Positions 11,820-18,468 of a stretch of 18,468 nt of DNA are shown here, in pieces. Each line of letters opens with the position of its first letter. The first letter of the stretch is position 1. The position numbers and the translations under genes are program-made. A model generated the notes under the pieces. It saw only the letters and a list, made by a program, of their open reading frames with translations. It made no database searches and was not told the origin of the DNA. The stretch comes from JBLHKE01 sp047619485 (GTDB lineage Bacteria; Verrucomicrobiota; Verrucomicrobiia; Verrucomicrobiales; DEV007), in assembly GCA_047619485.1 (NCBI GenBank), contig JBLHKE010000051.1, positions 1 through 18,468 on the forward strand. The letters run 5' to 3'.

Positions 11820-14033
11820 TCACTCGCCGCCGGCAAGTTCGTAGCGACCGTCAGGGGCGATGGGAAAGCGGATTGCTCCAGTGGCGGGATCCGATGAGAA
11901 CGGGATCGATTTCCCGTTCGTGGTGTCAGTGATCGACAGCGTCTTCGCGTTCCACGCGCGGTTGTTGTTGACGACCGTGCAGGTGGATTTCCCGTCAGGG
12001 AACGTGAACTTGTAGATTGAACCTCCGGTTGCGATCGGGAGAACGACTGCCTCAAGCCGGCTAGTTTCGTTCTGGCGCGATACAAACACGCCTTTGCCAC
12101 CCACGAAAAGCGGTGTCTTGGTGAGCGGCATGTCGAAATTCTTGAGTGTGGTTGGCCCGCTGTAGGCTTTGCCCGTTTCGAAATCGATCCACGTTCCGGC
12201 GGGCAGGTAGATGTCCATGCGGTTTGATTTCCCGTAGTTCGCATGCAGTAGCGGTGCGGCCAGCAACGAGGGGCCGATCATCCATTCGAATTGCTGCTTC
12301 GATTTGCTGGCGAGGTCGTAAGTTGCGGCATCGGTGGGAAAGGCGATGGGAAGGGGCGTCATGGTGTGCGGATATCCAGTTAGATGGCTATCGACTGCGG
12401 CACTGTGCATGTAGGGTCCGAGCTCATGGTGCAGGTCGGCCACCTTTTTGAAGATAGCCTCGTTTTTGACTGACCACTTACGGTTCCATGGGCTGTCGGA
12501 AACCGCCATGCCAGCAGTGAGGGCGAGAAGCCAAGAATGCCGCAGGGTCGCTTTCACATTGGAAACTGATGAAAAACCTGCCGTGTCCGAGTAGACGTTG
12601 GGCGCAGCGGAAGCGGCGTACTGAAGGTAGTTGATGGGGCAGCGCAAGGTCATGCTGCTCGGGCCACTGGTATCATTTACCCGGGTGAGTGTCCCGGGTG
12701 ACGAGTAGGCTCCGCAACGGGCCATCACCAGATCACCTCCCTCAGAAATGGCACGCATAGGGGTATTGTAGATGGTGTGATCGGGGGTCGCCATCATCGT
12801 GTCCTCCTTCACCCCATCCACCCCCCACTGATCGTAGAGTTCTTTGAACCAAGACGCCGCTCCCGGGACGTTGCCGTCGAGAAGATAACAGGAGGCAATT
12901 GGATATGTCGTGGAAGATTTCTCCACGGCTTTTCCGGAGACGCCTTTCAGGAAATACCCCTTGTCCAGGCCCTCCTGCGAATTCGGACTCGTCTTATAGA
13001 TTGTTGCCCCGGACTGACCGCGTTTAGTCGGTTGAAAGGGACCACCCAGCTTTACGAAATTCGTGCGCTGCCCGATCAACCAGCGGATCTTTCGTTCCGC
13101 CATCCAGTCGCCCAGATTGGGCGGCAGGGGCGCTTCACTCTCCGGGAATTTGGTGAGGTCGAAGCGCCCGAAGCCTACCGTGGTTTGTCCCTTTTCCCAG
13201 AACCCCGAACCGGTCACCGCCCAGCGAATCTTATAGCCCCGATCGAGGAATCCCCTGATCGCCTTCCGGCAGGTTTCATCCGATGTGTTCCATTTCAAGA
13301 GAGCCCACGACTCCCATCCCAATTCGAACCCATCCATCTTCGGCGCCACTCCCGGATAACCCTCCGCAATACGCGTTGCCCGGTAGGCCGCATAGATTTC
13401 TTCCATCGAGCCGACGTAAAAATAGAATCTCTGCACCGAAGCTGACGCGTTGCCCATCTCGTAGAACTTTGGACCGATGCCCACTGATCCACCCCGCCGG
13501 TCGAAGCAGGCTCCCGCCACGCCTCTCTCCGGAAAGACGAGAAAGCTCGAAAGCCACCGATGCCGATGTCCATCGTGTCCAATCGCATAGGATTTCTGAA
13601 CCTTTCCCAAATTGGCATTCGAGCCGTAGGAGCCGCGATCGCCCAAACCGTATGCCGCCCCTGGGGAACCCACCCTTACCTTGATTGGACCCGAAAGATC
13701 ATTCTCCAACCTTACCAAAAGTTCGATCGTATGATCCGTGGCGACGATTTTGACCATGGCTGTCTGTGCGTTGCCGTTGGTCAGCCGGTAGGTGGTGGTC
13801 TGAGCCGCCTGACTCAGCTTTTCTGATTTTGTGACCGGGCTGCCGAGAAATGAGAGGCCGCTCGTTGCGTGGGGAGGCAAAACAACTTTTTCTCCCGCGG
13901 TGACTCCGATCCTGAACCCCGGATCAGCGATCTTGATCGTGTAGTATGAAGTCGTGATTTCCTCATCTGCCGCCGGACAGAGCGAACGACAGACAAGGAA
14001 GACCAGTGCTATGAGGAATTTAGAGACTCGCAT
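11820..14033 (-). CDS. Secreted glycoside hydrolase family 31 enzyme
   Basis: This 737-residue protein has a signal peptide (about 1-22), an N-terminal beta-sandwich, a (beta/alpha)8 barrel and a C-terminal beta region, which is the normal GH31 layout and length. The nucleophile motif is WGVDGVKED with Asp411. The acid/base candidate is Asp454 in VNDTSGP, following RCGAYSSPGTLTR. YSDTAGF at about 481-487 is the equivalent of the conserved DIGGF-like loop. GH31 enzymes retain configuration while releasing alpha-glucose, alpha-xylose, alpha-galactose or sulfoquinovose. The divergent motifs (KEDTM, not the usual WxDMNE or KTDFGE) prevent naming the substrate. It is monocistronic as far as can be seen. 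Confidence 0.9.
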   Translation of the reverse strand: MRVSKFLIALVFLVCRSLCPAADEEITTSYYTIKIADPGFRIGVTAGEKVVLPPHATSGLSFLGSPVTKSEKLSQAAQTTTYRLTNGNAQTAMVKIVATDHTIELLVRLENDLSGPIKVRVGSPGAAYGLGDRGSYGSNANLGKVQKSYAIGHDGHRHRWLSSFLVFPERGVAGACFDRRGGSVGIGPKFYEMGNASASVQRFYFYVGSMEEIYAAYRATRIAEGYPGVAPKMDGFELGWESWALLKWNTSDETCRKAIRGFLDRGYKIRWAVTGSGFWEKGQTTVGFGRFDLTKFPESEAPLPPNLGDWMAERKIRWLIGQRTNFVKLGGPFQPTKRGQSGATIYKTSPNSQEGLDKGYFLKGVSGKAVEKSSTTYPIASCYLLDGNVPGAASWFKELYDQWGVDGVKEDTMMATPDHTIYNTPMRAISEGGDLVMARCGAYSSPGTLTRVNDTSGPSSMTLRCPINYLQYAASAAPNVYSDTAGFSSVSNVKATLRHSWLLALTAGMAVSDSPWNRKWSVKNEAIFKKVADLHHELGPYMHSAAVDSHLTGYPHTMTPLPIAFPTDAATYDLASKSKQQFEWMIGPSLLAAPLLHANYGKSNRMDIYLPAGTWIDFETGKAYSGPTTLKNFDMPLTKTPLFVGGKGVFVSRQNETSRLEAVVLPIATGGSIYKFTFPDGKSTCTVVNNNRAWNAKTLSITDTTNGKSIPFSSDPATGAIRFPIAPDGRYELAGGE

Positions 14034-14091
14034 CGATTTCGGCGTTGATTACTTCGAAAAGTAGGCCTGATATCCAACCGGACAAACGAAA

Positions 14092-14124
14092 CGCGGGGAA
14101 CCAGGCATCGCCAGATTCCCCGCG
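14092..14124 (-). terminator. Terminator-like hairpin after the PEP-CTERM gene
   Basis: CGCGGGGAA and TTCCCCGCG form a 9-bp stem with a 15-nt loop that contains a further GGC/GCC pairing. On the minus strand it begins about 30 nt after the PEP-CTERM stop and is followed by a moderately U-rich tract (GTTTCGTTTG). Confidence 0.55.
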
Positions 14125-14154
14125 CAAGTGAGTTGCTTGGGCGAAGTCTAACCG

Positions 14155-14922
14155 CTATTTCCTACGGCGACGCAGCAGGAATGCCATGCCACCGAGGCTA
14201 AAGAGGAGGCCAGTGCTCGGCTCGGGGACGGCCGTGAAGTCCACGTTCAGGTTCGGTCCGATGTTGCCTCCGGGACCACCCTGATCCATCCCCTCGAAAC
14301 CGAAGAAGTTGCGCGCGCCGGTGGCGATGGCGTCAGGCGACGTCACGCCGAAGGTGAGCTTCGAGCTGCCGGCAGTCACTGCCGCCTGAATCGCGGCGGT
14401 GACGTCCCAGTCTACCTGTTGGTTGATGGCCATCGTGTCAAGGTTGAGGGTAACGGTCGAGATCGTCGCCCCGTAGAGCCCGCTGATGTTGGTGAAGGTC
14501 GCGGCAAGACCACCGACATCGGTGTTTGCGTTGTTTCCAAAACCTCCTCCGTATCCGGTGATTTCGTCGAGACTCGTCAGGTTGAGCCCGATGCTGTTCG
14601 CGTCTGTCGTGCTCGGACCATTGGCGTCGAACGTATTTCCTCCTTCACTCCACAGCGAAACCGTTGCCGAGTTGATGGTGTCGCCGACCGAGAAACCCGA
14701 CAGATCGTATGCGACATAAGCACGGAAATCTTGTGATCCGGCAGTGCCAATAAACGCAGTCTCTCCGCCATGCCTATTCCCCGCGTTGTCGTCTCGGATC
14801 CAGCCATAGGCTAGCACCTCACTAGTGATTGCGTTTCCGCTCTGGCTTCCCAGATCGACGGTGGCCGCGTGAATTGGCAGGGCGAGAGCCATGCTGGAGA
14901 GGATCAAGAATTTCGATTTCAT
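14155..14922 (-). CDS. PEP-CTERM sorted surface protein (DNRLRE-like)
   Basis: This 255-residue secreted protein has a signal peptide (about 1-20). Its C-terminal sorting tag starts VPEPSTGLLFSLGG at residue 232 and continues as a hydrophobic helix ending in RRRRK. PEP-CTERM proteins are cut and anchored by an exosortase, usually alongside exopolysaccharide production. The body, with ITSEVLAYGWIRDD, AYVAYDLSGF and INSATVSLWSEGG, resembles DNRLRE-type beta-sandwich domains of secreted carbohydrate-active proteins. It is Gly/Asn/Asp-rich and has no catalytic signature. No Shine-Dalgarno sequence precedes the ATG. A perfect CCCCGGGG sits at 14958-14965 in the leader. Confidence 0.88.
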   Translation of the reverse strand: MKSKFLILSSMALALPIHAATVDLGSQSGNAITSEVLAYGWIRDDNAGNRHGGETAFIGTAGSQDFRAYVAYDLSGFSVGDTINSATVSLWSEGGNTFDANGPSTTDANSIGLNLTSLDEITGYGGGFGNNANTDVGGLAATFTNISGLYGATISTVTLNLDTMAINQQVDWDVTAAIQAAVTAGSSKLTFGVTSPDAIATGARNFFGFEGMDQGGPGGNIGPNLNVDFTAVPEPSTGLLFSLGGMAFLLRRRRK

Positions 14923-15056
14923 AGTGTGGTATTTGGTTGATGAGCGTGTGGAATTTTCCCCGGGGATTAAAAGCCTGATTTGATTCTGCGCAATTTGACA
15001 GTTTTATTCATTTTCGTCACCTAATACAAATGTATGAGGCTGCATTTCTTTGGGCG

Positions 15057-18000
15057 TTACTCAGGAACCCCCACACGGATGCGTAAAAACCTGCGGAAAT
15101 CGTCCTCTTCCACTGGTTGTGAGTCCCTCAGCACGGCTTGCTCGATCCCATCTGCCACCGCGCCGTCGCTGACAGCACTGAGCGGCGACGCCTCCCACAC
15201 AACGAGATCACTTCCGACCAAAAGTTCATACACGATCCCAACGGCCCCCTCCGGACGCTCAAAACGGATCGCGGGATAGCGATCGTCGCCTTCGGTCACC
15301 CAGACGAACTCCAGCTCCGGGACGTCAGCGAGCTGCGCCTCGGTTGCCAGAGCCCATTCCAAAAAGTTCGATCTCTCATCGCGATCGGGATCGCTATCTG
15401 GTCCAGAGATCAGTGGGTTCATCAGCTGCCCTGCGGTGAACTCGCTGTGTCGCCAGGCTTCGAACGAGCCAGGCAAAACTAACTCCGCGGTTCCCGGCGT
15501 TCCTCCACCAACCGCCCCGGCTGTCCAGTTGGCTGCCAGTGCGTGATCGGGCACATCTAAAGGATTCACCAATACGAGCGCTGGCCCAGAGCCATCTGCC
15601 GCATCCGGCCATGGGCTCGCGTCAGTGTAGGCCCACTCGTGAATCGGATTGCTGCCGGCGAACGAGAGAGCCACGGGCTCTCCGCCGTTGGACAAGTTGC
15701 CGGAGAATTCGCCGGCCACCGGCAGACCAGCACCATAGCGCGCCTCGAAGGCCGGCAAGTTTTTGACCACAATCACGTACGCCTTGGGAGCGAGTGTAGT
15801 GATCGATCCGCTCGCGAAGGAAAATTCCACGCCGTCAGTGAACGACAGCTCGGTCAGATCCAGGCTCTGCGTTTCGCTCGTGTTCCACAGTTCGATGTAC
15901 TCATAGTCGTTCTTGTCGATCGAGGCTGCCAGCTCGTCACCAATGGGAACCGGCGGGTGATACATGAATTCGGAGACGACGAGGTTGTCACGCCACAGAG
16001 CGACATCCGCAGCGCCAGCGACGAATTCCACCGGTGCCGACCAGTGGCTCCAGCGCCCGGTGTCGTCCATCATCTTGCAGCGCACGCGGTAGGTCCCGCC
16101 TGCGGTGACGCTGTCAGCGGGGATCTGGATCGCGCTGTCAAAAGCGGTGATCTCTGCGCTCTCCCAACTCGCATCGATCTCGTACTTGCCGCGCTTGGCG
16201 GGCTCAGGCATGGCACCTACCACCGGCGGCGTGTGCGCCGCAATTTCCGCCACGCGCCATTTCATCGCGCCGAACGAACCGCCCGAATCGCTGAAGGCGC
16301 TCGTTTCGAAGCTCAACCCGTTGCCGGGAAAGCCCGCCGCGCCGGTGTACTGCACCGTCGGCGTGTCGGGAATTCCGCTATCCGTGAAGCGGCTGGCGTG
16401 CAACTCCCAGCCGTTCCAGTGCTGCCAAATGCTGGTGTGCGTCGTCACCGAACCGGCACGAGGCGCGACGAAGTCTTTGAAGAAGTGTTTCATGCCCTCG
16501 AAGTCGGGGCTCACCAGAGTTCGCGAGTAACTCCACGACCCGCCGGTGCTGGTGCGCGTGGCGGGGTTGCGGAAGAAACCGCCGATGTGTGGGAAAACGC
16601 GCGTTGTCTTCGTCCGCGGGTGGTAGTTCCACATGAACTGGTCGATATCGACGATCGAGTAGGGCAGGCCGGGCGGCTCGATGACCGAGGCCAGCTCATC
16701 GATCAGCGCGCCGGTCTGTTCGCGTGTGAACAGCAGATCCTCCAGCTCGCGGACGTAGTTGTCGTAGGCGAGCTTGATCTCAGGGCGGTTCAGGCAATTG
16801 ATGGCGTCGATCTTCACGTGATCCGAATTGGCGTGCAGGTAGGCATTGTCGATGTCCCAGGGAATCGGCGTCCACAGGTCGGTCGCGGAGTTGTGATACC
16901 AGTAGAAGTTCCGCGAGTCGGACATGTCGAGGTTGCTGATGATCTGGTTGACCGCGCGGAACGCGAAGTAAGCCTCGAGGTCCAGGTTCGCCTCCCACCA
17001 GGCGACGCTTTGACCCGAAGTGTCGGACGCCCGGAAGCTGCTGAGGTCCGAGCCGCTGATCGATTGCGTCGCGCTCTGGTTCTTCTTGTCACCCGATCCC
17101 TCCATTTTGTAGGTATTGCCGTCAGGTAGATCGTGTTCTTTTAAGAATCGTCCGTCGGGGAACTCAGTCGCCAGATAGAGCCCCCAGAGGTCGCCTTCGT
17201 ACTGGCTTGAGGGGCTCGCCTCGACGGCATCGTCGATCACGCGAAGTTGGAAATAGTGTGTCCTGGGTGCCGGCACGCCGGCGAGATTGAAGAGTCGAAA
17301 TCCCAGTGCCTCATCGATTCCCGATGAGCCGCGGTGGTTCGCGTTGTAGGGCGTCGCGCAGGCGGACAGGCTCATCACCCGCCACGGCTCGGCGTATTTT
17401 TTCCCGTAGTCGTCACGCACCTCGAACTCGTGGCCGCGGTTGAAGAAGAACTTCCATTTGTTTTTCCCCGACAAGTAGGTCGAGCCTTGCCCGCGGATTT
17501 TGAACTCGATGTGCTCGTAGACTTCGCCGTCGTAGACCAGCGTGCCTTTGAAGCGCGTGTTTCCGAATGACGAGTTGTACTGGCAATTCGTCACGTCGAT
17601 CGGTCGTGCGATGAGATGGTACGGACGCATCGAGCCCATGACGTCAGAGGAGAACGAGGTCGCGGCACCGCCATTGTTGGCGCCGGACCAGGCCGGGACG
17701 CCATCGTAGACAAACAGCGCAAAATTCGGCTGCGGATCGTCCGAGTACGGGACGGTAATACTTTGTGACGCACCATCCGTCGCGCGAACGCGGTAGCGGA
17801 TCAGGTTCCGGTGGCTCCGGGTGCTGGCCGGCAACTGTGCGCTGAAGATAGAATCCCCTGCTACCAGATCTCCCGCGGCGCCCGTGTCATTCATCGGGAC
17901 AGAGATCCAGTTGTTGTAAGCCGCATCGTTGATTCGGACGTAGTTGCCGGGCGCGACGATTTGGTAGAGGAGGTTCACCGATGTGACCAAATCTACGTCA

Positions 18001-18468
18001 GTGATTTTCGCAGTCACAGTGACAGCATCAGTCGCAGTCGGCTGTTTGGGAGTGTGCTGGACCTGGCGGATCTGCGGCGGTAGATTACTGACAAGAACGC
18101 CAACATTGGCAGCTCCCGGCGTCGGTGACGCACTCCGCCAGCTTCCCCCGAGGTCGTTGTCGAGTCCGGCGTGAACCAACTGCATCGAATGCCCGCTGCC
18201 GTCTCCGCTCGGGCCATCGCCGACAGTCGGCCAAGGGAAACCATGGCCGTAGTCCACCCCGTCGATCTTCAGGCCAGTCGCATCGTGCAGTTCGATGCTC
18301 TCCCCGTCGTTGTTCAACCCGCCGACAAACGGTCCATAGATGAGTGTGGGATTGGTGCCGTATTTCGCAGCGACGCTGGTGGTCGGCGATTCCGTCCTCA
18401 GGCTCGCGTCCTCAGTGACAACGAGGTATTCCCCAGAGCCGATCATTGTTCCGGCCGGAAAAGTGAAA
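15057..18468 (-). CDS. CotH-like kinase / lamin-tail multidomain secreted protein (5' truncated by window)
   Basis: The frame is open to the window edge, so the N-terminus is missing; over 1,130 residues are visible. Counting from the first in-window Met (18446), the order is as follows. The end of a lamin-tail domain (about 1-115) is followed by an Ig/chitobiase-like domain. A CotH-like kinase domain (about 290-610) then has IEFKIRGQGS, WKFFFNR and the metal-site-like IPWDIDNAYLH (Asp531, Asp533). A fibronectin-like stretch precedes a second lamin-tail domain (VVSEFMYHPP, DYEYIELWNTS). The tail has DSDPDRDERSNFLEWALAT, a calcium-loop-like DPDxDxxxN motif, and a VGSDLVVWEAS module common in verrucomicrobial surface proteins. 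CotH members phosphorylate secreted proteins, as in spore coats. Kinase activity here is inferred, and such proteins may instead serve in surface adhesion. Confidence 0.88.
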   Translation of the reverse strand, partial: FTFPAGTMIGSGEYLVVTEDASLRTESPTTSVAAKYGTNPTLIYGPFVGGLNNDGESIELHDATGLKIDGVDYGHGFPWPTVGDGPSGDGSGHSMQLVHAGLDNDLGGSWRSASPTPGAANVGVLVSNLPPQIRQVQHTPKQPTATDAVTVTAKITDVDLVTSVNLLYQIVAPGNYVRINDAAYNNWISVPMNDTGAAGDLVAGDSIFSAQLPASTRSHRNLIRYRVRATDGASQSITVPYSDDPQPNFALFVYDGVPAWSGANNGGAATSFSSDVMGSMRPYHLIARPIDVTNCQYNSSFGNTRFKGTLVYDGEVYEHIEFKIRGQGSTYLSGKNKWKFFFNRGHEFEVRDDYGKKYAEPWRVMSLSACATPYNANHRGSSGIDEALGFRLFNLAGVPAPRTHYFQLRVIDDAVEASPSSQYEGDLWGLYLATEFPDGRFLKEHDLPDGNTYKMEGSGDKKNQSATQSISGSDLSSFRASDTSGQSVAWWEANLDLEAYFAFRAVNQIISNLDMSDSRNFYWYHNSATDLWTPIPWDIDNAYLHANSDHVKIDAINCLNRPEIKLAYDNYVRELEDLLFTREQTGALIDELASVIEPPGLPYSIVDIDQFMWNYHPRTKTTRVFPHIGGFFRNPATRTSTGGSWSYSRTLVSPDFEGMKHFFKDFVAPRAGSVTTHTSIWQHWNGWELHASRFTDSGIPDTPTVQYTGAAGFPGNGLSFETSAFSDSGGSFGAMKWRVAEIAAHTPPVVGAMPEPAKRGKYEIDASWESAEITAFDSAIQIPADSVTAGGTYRVRCKMMDDTGRWSHWSAPVEFVAGAADVALWRDNLVVSEFMYHPPVPIGDELAASIDKNDYEYIELWNTSETQSLDLTELSFTDGVEFSFASGSITTLAPKAYVIVVKNLPAFEARYGAGLPVAGEFSGNLSNGGEPVALSFAGSNPIHEWAYTDASPWPDAADGSGPALVLVNPLDVPDHALAANWTAGAVGGGTPGTAELVLPGSFEAWRHSEFTAGQLMNPLISGPDSDPDRDERSNFLEWALATEAQLADVPELEFVWVTEGDDRYPAIRFERPEGAVGIVYELLVGSDLVVWEASPLSAVSDGAVADGIEQAVLRDSQPVEEDDFRRFLRIRVGVPE

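Noticed and set aside
14923..15056. Sigma-54 promoter for the PEP-CTERM gene
   Set aside because: No TGGC-N8-TTGC type element is present. The best sigma-70-like pair (TTGCGC, 16 bp, TTTAAT) is too weak to list.
15639..17129. 496-codon open frame on the plus strand
   Set aside because: It lies wholly inside the CotH/lamin-tail gene on the opposite strand. The Arg/Val/Gly-rich translation with no motif indicates a shadow.

Overview
The window is about 18.5 kb of a GC-rich bacterial chromosome. It probably comes from the Verrucomicrobiota, or a close relative in the Planctomycetes-Verrucomicrobia-Chlamydiae group. The evidence is protein content: a DUF1552 plus DUF1592/1588/1585 cytochrome pair, sulfatase-type secreted proteins, a XylR-like regulator (sugar-binding domain fused to AraC), a PEP-CTERM protein ending in an Arg/Lys run, and a giant lamin-tail/CotH protein with a DPDxDxxxN C-terminal module. 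No rRNA or intact tRNA was seen, so the assignment is by inference.

Layout. (1) 1-473 has no gene but holds the first copy of a diverged ~260-275 bp direct repeat. (2) 474-5034, minus strand, is a tightly overlapping three-gene operon: DUF1552 protein, two-heme DUF1592 protein, and a short sulfatase-like protein whose catalytic residues are missing. (3) 5035-5632 has no gene; it holds a candidate structured leader for that operon and the second repeat copy. (4) 5633-9648, minus strand, is a two-gene operon: an SSS-family sodium/solute symporter, then an FAD-dependent oxidoreductase. It diverges from a XylR-like regulator at 9825-10952. The shared intergenic region has a near-perfect 18-bp palindrome beside a plausible promoter. 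(5) 10953-11145 holds the 3' scrap of a LuxR-type regulator gene and a near-consensus promoter/operator for a Phd/YefM-RelE/ParE toxin-antitoxin pair (11146-11748). (6) 11820-18468, minus strand, holds a secreted GH31 glycosidase, a PEP-CTERM surface protein and a CotH/lamin-tail protein that runs off the window.

How the parts may work together. The secreted GH31, the DUF1552/DUF1592 pair and the symporter/oxidoreductase unit fit a carbohydrate-scavenging lifestyle: extracellular cleavage, uptake by Na+ symport, and cytoplasmic oxidation under a sugar-sensing regulator. No substrate can be named from sequence.

The strongest unexplained signal is the repeat pair. The copies lie in the same orientation and bracket the DUF1552-DUF1592-sulfatase-like operon. 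Each carries a GGCGTGT-type start motif, an AAC-C-TTGAT site (a perfect dyad in copy 1), one or two tRNA/tmRNA T-arm-plus-acceptor-like 3' ends, and a UACG-loop hairpin whose stem differs between copies by pairing-preserving changes. This suggests attachment-site-like or structured-RNA elements that delimit a cassette. No recombinase gene is in view.
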